Source: Glandiceps talaboti (Eukaryota; Hemichordata; Enteropneusta; Spengelidae). From it: a stretch of DNA of 64,000 nucleotides. The translations under genes were made by a program, and so were the position numbers. The stretch lies in assembly GCF_964340395.1 (NCBI RefSeq), contig NC_135550.1, positions 7,321,601-7,385,600 of the forward strand, given 5' to 3'. Shown in pieces: positions 36,701 to 49,800 of the stretch. Every line of letters begins with the position of its first letter. Position 1 is the stretch's first letter. The notes under the pieces were generated by a model. That model did not search any database and was not told where the DNA came from. It saw only the letters and a program-made list of their open reading frames with translations.

Positions 36701-36978
36701 ACTATAACAATAGCTGCAACTCCCATAGCCACCCACGATAATATGGTTATCGCCAAAAGTACATTCCGGAAGACTTTCCAGAAGGCAGTGTTGCCGGATT
36801 GTAACAATTCTTCTGTCGACAACCCTTGGAATCGTGATTGTCTTTCCTCCTTCTCGGCTGCCGCTCTTTTCTCTTCGGCTTCCAACTGTTCCTTTTCGGT
36901 CATGTGCGACCTCTCCGGATTCATGGCCACGGACTCCTCCAAAGGCTGGGGGTTTTCTTTTGATTGTTTCTTCCCCAT
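29248..36978 (-). CDS. SLC3-type amino-acid transporter heavy chain A (10 exons, 657 aa)
   Basis: Predicted exons in coding order: 36978-36588, 34832-34647, 33910-33750, 33470-33345, 32897-32769, 32210-32104, 31734-31521, 30992-30798, 30202-30077, 29586-29248. The lengths sum to 658 codons with the frame kept. The protein is type II: a charged cytoplasmic tail with LSTEELLQS (as in 4F2hc), one membrane span at about 71-95, then APRC with Cys99, the position that disulfide-links the light chain. An alpha-amylase-like ectodomain follows: [63 protein letters not shown]. The tail ends in a beta domain. The loop holding PPNNW is rBAT-like, while the N-terminus and C-terminus are 4F2hc-like. Normal glucosidase catalytic residues are not evident, as in other SLC3 proteins. 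Predicted role: trafficking and stabilising partner of LAT-type exchangers at the plasma membrane. The exon 4 donor is GC (GAG|GCAAGT). The second exon is more diverged than in paralogue B. Confidence 0.88.
30500..30790. repeat. (GGT)n/(GAT)n microsatellite in intron 8 of heavy chain A
   Basis: About 57 bp of GGT passes into about 150 bp of GAT with a few interruptions, then more GAT/GAC. It lies in the intron just after exon 8. The long poly-Ile, poly-Thr and poly-Met frames across it are artefacts. Confidence 0.95.
32469..32547 (+). repeat. MITE family R2, 79-bp intronic copy
   Basis: CTGTAAGATACGTTGTTCC at the left; GAGGGGTTGACCAATG and GAGGGCGCCCCGTCA inside; GCGTACCTTACA at the right. 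It lies in an intron of heavy chain A. Confidence 0.6.
35091..35177 (+). repeat. Interspersed repeat, family R1, intronic copy
   Basis: TAGTCTAGTTCCTATACTGTATCG...TTTACAGTT...GTTAGAAACCACGTTGGC...CCAGACT matches the copy at 248-380 but has only one copy of the first unit. It lies in intron 1 of heavy chain A. Confidence 0.55.
35832..35857. repeat. 11-bp-arm hairpin CTCAGACCACT
   Basis: CTCAGACCACT and AGTGGTCTGAG flank a four-base loop. The same arms recur at 40264-40293 with an eight-base loop, so the hairpin is dispersed rather than random. Confidence 0.5.
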
Positions 36979-37795
36979 ATCAGACGATTTTTGGAAAAAG
37001 TTTCTCTAAATGGAGATCGCCTGTGTCTAGAGCTTAGCGGACTGATCGTTTTCCTGTGCTCCTCGTGCAGTCACTCAACTTTTAATAAGTTTTAGCCTGG
37101 CAGATCTGGGATCACGTGATCATATACTAAGTACTTATACAGCTTGGTCGTTCCCAATATATCGATAGGAGGTTTTGTCTTATGTAGGGGGTGGGCTCTG
37201 TCAAAACAAATAAGCGTGGAAACTCGTTAAGTTTGGCACGTCATACTAATGGTGTATTTACACTCTGTACGAACACTTTTTACGCTCAGTTCAAATCCAA
37301 TGCCACCCCTTCATTTAAAACTCAATTTGCTTCTGATTGGTAAATGTGCCTCTACGGAAGAAGGTATAACAATACGTGTAGAAATCAATATCTTGTTTAT
37401 CAGTCAGCTCACCATCTACAGGACATACAGCTGCAGCAGGTCACTGATCGTGAAAATTACGAGAAAGATCGTCCTTGTCGACAGCAATATCTCTTAAGTA
37501 CTTAGTTGGGGTGACGATGTGATGTAAAGTACCATATGCCATGAGTACTTTTAAAGTATTAAAATTCTGGAGTTCAACACCGACAATTTGGCATTCATCT
37601 CAGATTACCCCTATGCTTTATATTGGAATGTGCCGAAAAGTAAAACAATATATGCATATCAGTATGTCGGGGTTTACGAAACAGCATCGTTTCGATGGGT
37701 ATCATGTATTGACAGACCTTCAGTACATTTCAATCAATGAAATGTATATATTATTATTACGTGTAAATGTACAGACGACGTACCACTGTATTCAG
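36979..37795. other. 5' flank of heavy chain A
   Basis: No other gene is seen. This should contain the promoter of heavy chain A, but no clear TATA box or motif cluster is visible. Confidence 0.35.
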
Positions 37796-38014
<219 letters not shown>

Positions 38015-38854
38015 GGAATACCACCAATGTGTCAACAGCTGTGCATCCAGCAATTCTGATGAGTAGACACATTTGATTATTTTAAAACAATTAATTATGT
38101 ATTATTATTACTGTATTTCTTTTCACAAATTGTCATTTTAGCACTGATGGGTTTGGATGTTGAACGTTAGAGTCGAACGTTGATACAGTAGACAGTGGTG
38201 TTCAGATGTTACATGTAAATGACTGTACAAGTTCACAAAAATATTCAACGTCGGAAAATCGAGCTGTCAGCTTTATTAAGATAAACTGTGGTCGCAAAAT
38301 AATAGTTTATGAGTCTCGAGCTCGGTGTACGCTGTTGTATGTACACCATGATGGCGAGGTGGATTTTTTTACCGGTAATTACATCACTTTTTACACCGTA
38401 AAGTCCGTCGTCGTGTACGTAGTATCGTATAGTTCACATAAGCATGTAAACGTCCAACCCTTGATTTTGTTTGCTGTAATTTTTTTTTTCACTTTATTTT
38501 GTGCTTTCATTTTTTTTTATCTGTCGAGGTTTGGAAAATCGCTATCGTTACTATAGTTCATGTAGCTCTGACGTAGTTCAGCCCCAATCAATCTTCTACA
38601 TAGTGTTTATATATAACGTGGCACGAGACCACATATCTACAGACCATAGTTCTTTCCGCCACACCAGTTTGTTGTGTATTTGAAGGTCAAAACTCACGTG
38701 CATAGGTCAAATCCCACCGGACTTCAACATCCTTGCATTGTGTCTATTGAATATCCAGTGTATGATAGGTTACATTTTCATGACAAATTTGCGATGTTTT
38801 CATTGGCGAAAAGATGCTACAAGCATTTTTATGGCATTGGATAGACCCCATAAT

Positions 38855-39231
38855 AGGTCTAACAAAAAAAATCGTGTGGTTCCGATTTCACTCAATTTTA
38901 GAATAGGTGGGGTAAGTAGATTTTTTATTTTATTTTTTTGATATATTTTTTTTGTGAGTGTCTAGTTCAGGTAGTTATTTTTTTCGTTCTTTCCATATGG
39001 TGTCTGTGTTATTAGTTTCTTCTCATCAGATGTACAACCATTACAGATTGGAAGAACGGTTTTTGTATTGTTGATGTCAGTTCCGCATCTACAGTTTCTT
39101 GCGAGACTTCACCATTTTCGCGATCTTATTATTTTTTTCTCGAATACGTAAACAAAAGAAAGTTTAGGATCGGCCGTGAAAAAATAGTTTGGGTCGGGTA
39201 ACCGGAACCAAAGATTTTTTTTCCTTAGGCC
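38855..39231. repeat. MITE family R3, about 380 bp
   Basis: The left end, AGGTCTAACAAAAAAAATCG...GTGGTTCCGATT, and the inverted right end, AGGCCTAAGGAAAAAAAATC...TTGGTTCCGGTT, match. The right half is similar, in reverse orientation, to 24861-25075. Confidence 0.55.
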
Positions 39232-39485
39232 TTTAACTACCGAAACAAAAGTTTGATACCTATGGTACACAAATTTAAATTAGATTCTGAAGCAACCTAT
39301 CTGTTGACCACAACGTACCGTACCGACCAATATTTGCTACAATATCCAGGGCAATATCCTTCTTACTGAAAACAGCCAAACAATGGTTTTGGCTGTGTTA
39401 CCTAACATCGGCTACCCCCTGGCCTCCCCAACAAACTGACGGACTTACAATGCTTTGCAACATTATTGCATCTCAAACTGTATAT

Positions 39486-39600
39486 GTCGGTTAGAATTGG
39501 ATTAAAAGAGTGGTGTTCTTGATAACGGTGGCCCCGGGCCCGCTTCGCTCCGTCCAAACTTATCATTGAAGATCTCGCTTGTGGAATTCTAACCAACATA
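39486..39600. repeat. Possible MITE with GTTAGAATT ends
   Basis: ATGTCGGTTAGAATTGG and GGAATTCTAACCAACAT are imperfect inverted repeats flanking a core with a GC-rich patch (GCCCCGGGCCCG). Confidence 0.35.
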
Positions 39601-39817
39601 CTTTGAAGGATTTGCATAAAATTAATTTGTTTATCGGTATATAAATATAAACTATTTGGTATGTAATAATGAACAGGGAATGTTCTTCAAAATTAAACTA
39701 TTTGTTTCCATTGAATTCATACATTATCTATTTTCTGATAGTGTCTAACGACTCAGATTGTTTGCGATGTTTTGAATTTTTAGTGGTACAATGTCCACAT
39801 GTTAGCCTTTACATAAC

Positions 39818-39952
39818 GTAAATATCACAGGTACTCGAATCAATATGTATGATTTAAAAAAAAATATGTATATAAATAAGAATAAGTCTTATTTATATTT
39901 ATATACAATACATTTTTTAATACACATTGATTCGAGTACCTGTGGTAAATAT
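39818..39952. mobile_element. hAT-like MITE, 119 bp, with 8-bp target site duplication
   Basis: The element at 39826-39944 opens CACAGGTACTCGAATCAAT and closes with its 19-bp perfect complement. The AT-rich arms pair further inward, so the whole folds back. Exact GTAAATAT copies flank it at 39818-39825 and 39945-39952, giving a perfect 8-bp target site duplication. Eight-base duplications are typical of hAT superfamily elements. No coding capacity, so it was mobilised in trans. Confidence 0.75.
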
Positions 39953-40263
39953 TAATACTTAGTAATGCCATGGCCTTTCGTCCGGCGAAGCGCCCTCTCC
40001 GTCTGTCGCTTGTCGTATCAGAAGAAAGTACGAAGGTCAAGCTGCTAGCAATACTTGAACAATGACAGAGGTGAACACCTATCAATACGACCAGTTATAG
40101 TTGAGAGCATATTGAGAGTATACACATTTTTTTCCACTTAGGAGCCTTCAGTATTTATGAGGGGAAGGGCTGAGGGAACTGGGGGGTGTCATGCTTTACA
40201 AATCGGCTCTTTGTGGAGGGCGGGATTTTAGAAAATGGGAAGGAGAGGTTGCTATAACTTGTC

Positions 40264-40293
40264 CTCAGACCACTAACGAAGTAGTGGTCTGAG
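40264..40293. repeat. 11-bp-arm hairpin CTCAGACCACT, second copy
   Basis: The same inverted arms as at 35832-35857, with a different eight-base loop. Confidence 0.5.
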
Positions 40294-40467
40294 CTATAAC
40301 AGCTCTGGTGTGCGAGAAAGAGTGCCTGTGGATTCAATTTATTGCATTAGGTCTCTTCACCAATGAGCACACCGTTAAATAACAGCATATTTAAGTGCTG
40401 ATATAATTCGACACAAAAAGCCAACAAGGTTGGAGAAGGTACAAATGACAATTAAATGAATGAATGG

Positions 40468-42560
40468 ATCAATCAATCAATCAATCAATCAATAATTAGT
40501 TAATCATTGCCAAATCTAATTTTGAACGCTTTGTAAATAAACAAAGCAAGATTTCTTGTTTGTCTCACTTTGCATGAATTAAATAACTGAACAAATTTAA
40601 ACATTCGGAAATTCCAGAAATATTCGGGAATTAAATCTTTTCTTAAATTAGTATATCTCGAACAAACTAAAATGAAATGATATTCATCTTCCAAAAGTTC
40701 ACAATATCTACAAACTCTATCATCTAAAGGTTTTCTAACAGGTCTATGCCATCTGCCAGATTCAATTTCAAGTCTATGCAACGAAACTCTTAAACTAATG
40801 CCTGTCAAAAACAAGGAATAGTAACAATATAGATATGGCTTGAAACCAAATGTGTCGAAATGTTGATAGAGTCTTGTCCTTGTTGAGTCATTAATTCTGG
40901 CAGTCCAGTTTTGCAAAAAGTTATCAGACAGCCTCTGCTTGACTAAAGAAATAAATACATCTGTGTTACCAACTCCTTGGTGTAACCATGCATACATAAC
41001 ACCTAACTCTGATAAAACTAACAAGAGTGGCCCAACTGGATCGATTAGGGTGGAGAAGCATATCAGATAACAGAAGATTATAAACTCTTGCTTGGGTCAC
41101 TATCTAAAATCTTTGGCCAAAACTTTAGAATCTTGTTTAAACGTAAAATACAAAAAGAAACTCTTCCCAGTTCTCCATAAATGAAACCATTCTGAGTACA
41201 TTGTTTTACTCCACAAGTTTCTTACAAAATGAAAGATGAACCCACCCAATAGCTTGTGTAAACCCCCAAACTTCAGCACTGTAGTGCAGAATTGGCGATA
41301 CTAGCGTATCGAATAAATAAAAAACATGTTTTGGAGTGAGGTTTTCAAATTTGTAGAGATAAGTATTTAACTTAAAAATCGCTTTTTGGGCTTGTCCAGC
41401 CAACACCTGTTGTGCTTCTGTAAACGACCCACCTGGGGTAAACACAATCCCTAAGTATGTAAACTTGTTAACTATGTCTAACTGTTGTCCACCGTACATA
41501 AAACGCAAATTTTGCCTCAGGGAGCCACCCCTTCTAAAAATCATAACTTCTGATTTCAAAACATTTACCTTTAAACGCCACTTCTGACAGTAATTAAACA
41601 AAATATCAAAGCCTTTCTGTAAACCTTTCTCAGATTCAGAAAAAATAACGATGTAATCTGCATAGGGTAGCATTAACATCTTAAAGGAATCAACATCAGT
41701 GCCTTCACTGCGCGCCGTTTAGTACAAACTCATCTTCCATATCGTTTACAAACATAGAAAACAAAAAAGGCGAGAGACATTCCCCTTGCTGTATGTATAC
41801 CAAATTTAACTCGAGCTTTTGCAGCTTCATACATCGACATCGACATCGACATCGACATCTTACCGCGAACTCGAAGTTTTATTGATTTATACCAAAGATT
41901 GTCTCTTACCACGCAATCAAACGCCTTTGTAAAATCAATAAAACCACAATAAAGTTTCTTTCCACTATTAAGAATGTGGATTATTAGACCATGCAGTACG
42001 AAATTATTATCAATTGTTCTCATACCATTTCTGAACCCCGCTTGTGCCCCAATATAAACTGAATAATTTTCGGCCCATCCCGCAAGTCTGTTATTTAGAA
42101 TTCTAGTAAATAATTTCCCAATGGTGCTAAGTAAAGTAATTCCACGATAATTTCCCACATCATGTACACCACCCTTCTTATGTAATGGTATAATATCTCC
42201 TAAAGACCAGAGTTCAAGAAAGTATCCTTTATCAAAAATAATATTAAATAAAGTATGTAAAATAAAGTCGGAGAGCCATGAATTAAGAATTCATTCAAAA
42301 TCGTATCTGGTCCTGCACTTTTACCGTTACCCAGCTGATTTATAGCATACATAAGTTCCTCTAACGTAATCACAGTAGCAAGTTCACCGAACACAGCCTC
42401 TGTTTCGTCTCAAACCAAACGGTGAAATCTAAAAGCAATATCGTCATCAACCCTGTAAAAAGTATCATCTGGATGTCTCGAAGGCTAGAAGGCGTTTTCT
42501 TTGTCCATGAAAATAACTTGTGGTGGTTCTAAATGTACTGTAAAGAGGGCTGTGCGTTTA
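40468..42560 (-). mobile_element. Decayed LINE (non-LTR) retrotransposon, 5'-truncated
   Basis: Minus-strand pieces of one reverse transcriptase lie in order in different frames: 42394-42200 (LGNGKSAGPD, RT start), 42158-41730 (NYRGITLLSTIGKLFTRILN, AQAGFRNG, FIDFTKAFD), 41679-41206 (YADY where active elements have YADD, then TYLGIVF) and 41024-40500 (C-terminal CRYCELLEDEYHFILVC zinc knuckle). The 3' end carries an (ATTG)n tail (AATC on the plus strand, 40468-40493), as in CR1/L2-like groups. Several frame breaks, the lost second catalytic Asp and a GACATC hexanucleotide expansion at about 41830-41858 (giving MSMSMSMSM) show it is dead. No endonuclease domain is seen. The clade is uncertain. 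Confidence 0.85.
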
Positions 42561-42870
42561 TGCTGACGTAAATACTGTACCAACACACACACACACACAC
42601 ACTGACTACCCTACCACATTACACCAATATCTTGTACTAATACACGTAACCGACTGTACCAATACACACATACATGCACACCGTACACTACAATACACAT
42701 AACACCAATACATTCTACTAATACATATGTACATGAAACCAATGTCATATACTCTACCATTGCGCACACACATTACACCGACACATAGTACTAATAATTT
42801 ATGTACATGTAACCAATGCCATACTGTACCAATGCACACTGCATTGCACCAATATATCTTGTTACCCATA
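42561..42870. repeat. AC-rich degenerate microsatellite
   Basis: A pure (AC)n run at about 42588-42602, then a loose ACCAATACACA-type repeat over about 250 bp. Confidence 0.6.
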
Positions 42871-43830
42871 TAACCCTACACGATACACTAGTCTTGTTCC
42901 CACTTGAATCAATTCAAACAGAATAGATTCAGTTAGGTTGATTCACAACCTGTTTCTGTCCCCCACAAGAAAAATGAGCACTAGATTTGTATCAATTAAC
43001 TTTTGTGTCAGTTTCGACCTGCTTTCCTTTGTATTGGTTTTCATTACGAGTTTGCAGTTCAAACTGATGCAACTAAATCGGTTCAAATCACTTTTAGCTG
43101 TGAGGCCAGGGACAGGAGAACCAACTCTGATTCAAATTTGAACTGTTTCAAATTTTCATGTGGGGGAAAGGGCTGCTATACCCATACATCATACAAATAC
43201 AAAATGCAGCCATTGGTTACACAATAACAAGTTGACACAACAAAGAGATATACTCATTCATTTAGCATTTTATTTCCTATCAGCCATGCATAAACCAGGG
43301 GAGCCTTCTCAATTTCACAGCTTGATAGAATTACATCTTTCATAACACAAAACTTCATATTTCTATTTTGACACATAATATTGATATTGATAGCTCATTT
43401 TTTCTCTCATGGTCAATGAACACTGTTAGTATGCATCATGTTTTCTCTTTTATTACTTTCAGCTTTTTGAAGTTATTTCTTGCAACAATAACAATTTTGA
43501 GAAGGCAAACACACATGTATCTTAACTGCAGATAGCCGTTATCACTACATCTAAAATGCTACATAAATCACATTGATTTATTTTGTGCCTGTATCTGGTT
43601 TTCTTCTTTCAAAAGCAATGTGTACTTCACATACATGTACTCCAGAGCTTGATATATTAATATGAATGTGAACTACAATCTTTTCAAATACATGACTTTT
43701 TTTTCAGTAAAATCAAAGCTCTAAGTTAGATACATGTCTTTGTCAACAGCTTATCACAAGAACTTGTCTTTAGTAGTACAAATGTATCATGAAATTCACC
43801 TTGCTAGAGAAAGAAAATAAGAAACACAGC
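42871..43830. other. 3' flank of heavy chain B
   Basis: No separate gene is recognised; this probably includes the 3' untranslated region of heavy chain B. Confidence 0.35.
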
Positions 43831-46800
43831 TTAGCGTTCATACTGGACCACGACAGCCTCGTAGGCATCCAACAGCAGACTATTGAAGTCAATGACCTCC
43901 CCTGCTTTATATGTTGTGTGGGTAGCAAACACAACTTTGCATCTGGTGGGCAACTCTTTCTCCAGACTACTGAAAGGACGTAGATTTGGACGACTGTCAA
44001 AGTTGATGGCCACGAAATATCCTGGCCAGCGGTCAAAGACACGGACAAAGGAATAGATGGTATCGCTGACCAACATTTCTCTCATGGTACCTCCAATCAG
44101 GGATGGCTGTGCTCTCACTAGGGAGATCAACTCCTTGAATTTGGACAGGCTTGACGTGGTGTCATTTACTTGACTCTGAAGAAGTAAAGGTATATTTGAA
44201 CACCATGGTTACTTCACTTTGGAAATGAACAGCAAAAATAATTGTGTTCAGTTTTGGTGATCAATGAGCAACATTCAACCTAGCCTAAAGTCAAGTCAAG
44301 TAGTGATTCTGGCTATGGTTCTCTTCTCATCACGTCAGACATCATCCTAGCATTTTTTTTCCTCACTTTAATGAAGCACTGGCCAGAAAACTGGTGGTTA
44401 TTTGGTTTTTAAATTTACCCCAGTCAATAGCATCAGCATGTGATCAGAATGAGAAAGATGAGCAGTACCACGTGAACATGATTACTATATCATGAACATC
44501 GCTGTACAAAGTCGCAATCTAATTTTAGGTTTGAATACACAACCATTAAGAGTTGCGCTAGGCATGATGGGAAGAAACAATAGCCACAATCTCTACACTA
44601 CTTCAGAGTAGAGGGTTCCACACTCTGGTTTATAGAAAACAATGTGCTAATTTATATAGGAATGTTCTTGTAGTCTAGATCCTATACCTATGTTCTCTAT
44701 GATCACTACCCTCTCCACGTAGTCAAACTGACAAATTTAACCGAAAATTCAACAAAACTGCCTCCAGGGGAAAGGCTGGACACTGCATGCCAGTAGCAAT
44801 CCATCACATGCTGACAGACAGTTGTAATTGGTTACTTCATTGCGACAATTGCTCATTAATCTTCAAGTAGTAAAGCTGTGTGTGATTAAATCACATGGGA
44901 CGTGATGTCATCAGGTTTATATACCAACTAACCAATACCCTTAAACTATTGGTGGTGGGGGCGAGCACGGATTCTTGTGCTAGAGTAACCAGTTTGACTA
45001 TATGGTGAAGGTGATCATAACACATATACAAAACTATGTCCTTAAGTTATCTAAATTTAACCCCCCCCCCCCCCCCTTAAAGGGAGAAATCTGTCATTGG
45101 TACGAAAGTCCACTTACGTCAACATTGTTTGACACGTAGTTATCATTCACATTGGTCCATGATTCAGAACCATTGGTGAAGCCTGCCAGATCACCAGAGG
45201 TCCACTGCATTGGTGACACAAACCTATCACGAGTCAGGTTATAATAAACAACCTACGTAAAAAAAAGCAAAACCGGAATTTGTCAAAAACAAAACAAGTC
45301 GTACTATGGGCACCCATGACCATGTGCATCTTACCTATGCATGAGAAGCCAAAATATAACCAAGAAAATACACAAAATCTGCCCTTATCACATACAAGAT
45401 ACTTGGCTGTTTGCAAGAAGTGAGGTGATAGTGTAAGGAATAGAACAGATTCTTCAGACCACAGGCTTTCTGAGATCATACTACTGACGACAGGCAGTAC
45501 ATATAAAATAATTCATTTCAAAACAAGTTGACTGAGGGTTTAGACAAGTATGCAGCAGCGACCAGCTGATCAAAACTTCAGAAACTGTCACGTGAAATTT
45601 TGAGGAATGAACTTTGAAAAGAAATTTAATATATTATAGCCATCTAATTTTTGCACACGTTGTACTCAAGTTCAGATTTAGTCATTACAAGTTGCATTTT
45701 TGATAAATGACAATGCACGTTCTCAAAACTTTCTTTGGTTTGGTACAGCATATTCTTATGACAAGCACACATCAAGAAGTCGTTTGAAGGTGTACTTATG
45801 ATCAAAACATATTTTATTTCAAGTCATAGAGTAATCTCAAAGACGGCCCATGGGATTCCAAATCTGCTGGATGGGAAAATGCGGTGGTTCTGGACAAAAC
45901 TGAGTTGAGAAACAAAGAATGCACAAACAAATTCTAACAAAACAACATTCATGTAATTACAAACGGCTACAGGGAACAAGTACATTACATATATTATTAC
46001 ATTATATTGCCATTAGAAGATTATTTACAAGATGAACCTTAAACCTGTTATCACTTTTTAATTTATGATTGTGGATGCATGGTAAGATATAAATGAGGAT
46101 TTGGTGCAGATGCGGAGTGTTTGTTGATAGGTTTAACGTTAGCTCAGACATGATGGAGGTTGAGAGTGGATTCCTGGTGTCAATGTCGATGTGCTTACCA
46201 TAGGCGACTCAGAAGGCTTGTACAAAATGGCATCAATCTGAGTACTAGTTTCAAGTTCTGGGGCAATGCTTGTATTATTCTCAGAGACAGTAGTAGAGTT
46301 AGATGTCTGATCGGAAACATCCCGCTGAGAGAGAAATGCAGTGTTATATTGAAGCATCAATGATTTTTAACTATGATGTACCTTCACCCATGAATCACAA
46401 TCACTTGATAGTCATTTTTCTTGCATTTTTTTTTTATAATGAAAAAATAGATTTTATTTAATAAGAATTGTTATAATAGAAGGGATCAAGATCGACAGAT
46501 CAGGATCAGTAATCCGAGTAATAAATTAATTTTCGAAGAAATAGCTAATCTGAACATGCAATTATGTGTTCCTTGTAAATGATTACTGGTTTGATGATAT
46601 GGAAGTAAAAGCAATAGAAAAGTAGAAATGGTATGTGTGGATATACTGGTACCATTCTTTCTTTTTGCACTAAACGAATGACGCGCTGTGAATGGGACAA
46701 AAGCTGGGTCAATGTGCCAGGGAAGGAACCTTGATGTATTGGCCTTTTGCTATATATTGTACTCTTTATTCTGGTACTTTGTCGTTCAATGTGCGGTAAT

Positions 46801-49800
46801 ATTTGAAGGGAAATTGAGGCAGTCTAGTCTCTGAGGATGCACCGAGCCGAGAGTGGATTTTGTTTGTCAACACATGTGGATGTGTTGCAATTTGTGAACT
46901 AGAATGCTATAAAGAAATAAACAAATGAAAAATAAATAATCAAATAATTATATAGTAATTGAAACAAAGAGGACACTTCAGAAATAGATGTCATAATAAG
47001 GTTTTGTCCACTCAAACAACTAACAATTGAAGAGGATACAAACACAATATCATATATACAAAGACTAGGGGACACTAAAGTAGGCAATATTCTTCATTTT
47101 CACACCAATCATGTACACTAATCCTAAATTGACCTGAAGCATTGACGCTAACTTTCAGTTCTACGATACCTCCGTTAAAAGTCCATCATGGTATGTCAGT
47201 GTACAAAAAGGGACTTTTCTCAGTATGCAGAAAAATGCATCACTGAGATAACAGGTATGTTTCAACTTGGCAACGCAATTAAATATGTGGACATATAACT
47301 TTCATCAATATAGGTTCATAGGGGAGGACTAACTTGCTGAATTTTTTAAAAACATTTCTGTACTGCTGTTTCAGATGTGAATTATTAAATCAAAGGCTGT
47401 AAATGAAAATAACAAATCAGTCAAACAGAAACAGAAAATAAGTGGTATACAAAAATATCATTTTCATAGAATACATTATCAAACAAAATGTGTATCCTTG
47501 TTTTGCATCAGTAAACCTAGTTGTGTCGACAGCTTCTGTCTCCAAATCCGCTGATATCTCCTTTAAAGTGATATCAGTTACTTCTCTCTCATTCTCCTGC
47601 TATTAGCTACCCGGCCACCCTCCCTCAATCATGAACATCACCAACCCAAAACTTACGGTGTTAACGCTGACACTAGGATCCAAGGACTTGGATGAATCAA
47701 TGTCCAGATCTTCAATACCTATCTCATCACCATAATAGGCAGTGGCAGAGCCAGGTAATGTCAACATTAAGGTATTCATAGCTTTCAGCATGTGACTGCC
47801 ACATCGTGTAGCAACACGGGTATGATCAGAATCTCCCAGCTGTAATACAAATCAACCAATGCAAACATCAAAATTTTGTTCCGAATATGGATTTTATGAC
47901 TGTTCTATCTACAACACATACTAACATATATAAACATATAGCTTTTTAGTGATGTATGTGGACCAGTGTGTCCTCTAATGATAGCCAAATTTTGTTGTGA
48001 GTCAAAATGATCAAAATTGGCATTTCTTGAGTCACCACAGAGTAAGAGATAGGGGAGCACCAAATTTTGGTGCGGCACTAGAAATTGTGTGCGTCACAGT
48101 GGCGCATCAAAATGGCTTAGAGGACACGCTGATGTGTACTCTTTTTGGCGAGACAAAAAAATAAATAAACACTTACAGCCCAGTTGGAAATTTTGCCACT
48201 TGATTTGGCATTCAACCATGGTTTGACTAAGGAACTAATTTTATGACCACCAGTTTTAGGAAATCCTGTGCACAAGTCCATTAGTTGGAAGTTGAATGCA
48301 TAATCAGCCTCTTTCTTCTTGCTTCCGTAGTATTCCATCTGAGATTCAATACTGGACGATGGAGCTCCGGCTACAAGCACCCTGCAACAAAACCAGCGTA
48401 TGCAATTATTGAAAGAAAGTGGCAATTCCATTACATATATAGACCTGAGTAAGTGGAAAGGCTCAGAACTCGAAATCAGCTGTACTCCAAAGGTAGAACA
48501 CTACTAAATATCATATTAGCCACCTAAATTAGCAGGAGTCTGGAACAAGACAAATAAACATTGTATCTAGACTACCAAATTAGCAGTAGTCCAAGGAAAA
48601 TGTACTACTAAGCATTGTATCTTGCTTCCAAATTAGCAGTAGTCCGAGACAGTCTACTTATAGCATGTTAGTTTGATAAAAATCAACAGAAACCTGGAGC
48701 TGAAACAGTTCACTTGTATTGGCTAAATCTGACTATCAAGATTATGCGATAAATTCGAGCCTTGAGGTCAGTCCCATATCACTTGAAAATCTAGATATCA
48801 GAATCAATCATGCCCGAGATCAGTCATTTATTAGTTGAAAATGTTACATCGACATACATTCGAATCATTCAAGCCCCGAGATCTGCCATTGATTAGGTGA
48901 AAATGTTACATCTACGGACATCATCACTTACTTATAATCATCAGTATCTGGTCCACTGTAGGAATTCATAAGTGATCTCCATGTAGCCAACAGGTCATGG
49001 GTTTCTGGTTGGTCTCTAGTGTTGTTGTGCAGCAACTTCTCATAAGGTGTCTAAAAGCAAGACACAAAAATACTTAAATTAGCAGTTATGTATTTACTAA
49101 ATAACTCCATGCAGAATGACGGATACAGCAAAGAAAATCTCAATGGATTAAAACATTTACATTTGAACAGTACATTTTCCCAAATTCCTACTAATATAAT
49201 AAACATGCAGTCATCTTGTTAAAATAAACTGTTCCTGAGTTAAGTTTTGACCTTTTCCTACAATTCTCGGTACCTGAAAAAGAATATTAAAACCTAGAGT
49301 ACATCATAAAAATAACATTCAATTTCTTGATCGACACCATAACTTCCACTCCACACACTTCACATGCAATACTATATAGGCATGGCACAAAAATAAGTCA
49401 ACCTTCTTGTTCTATTTTGATCCTCTAGCAGGAGGTAAAATGCTATTACAGGTACCGTGAATTGGAAACACTTTTTGCTTACCTTGGTGTCGTTGACATG
49501 ACTCTTGAAGTATATGTTATCTTGTTCATCATAGGTCAGAATGGCATTTTCCATCAACTGGTTGGCATATGGCAGATAGAAACCATCAACACCAAGCTCC
49601 AGCCAGAATTTCATGGCATCCTACAATTTCAATTAGATTACATTATCAATTCTATGTTCGGTAAAATGATACTGAAGCTATTAATAACACAAATGCAATC
49701 ACCTTTATTTGTAGTATGCACATTAGGAAAAAAAATCACAAATTTTCTCTATTACATTGGTCAAGAAAAGTCAACCCATTTGCAGGTAAAATCAAGAGAA

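Noticed and set aside
39402-39617. 71-aa minus-strand frame
   Set aside because: Overlaps a likely MITE and shows no domain.
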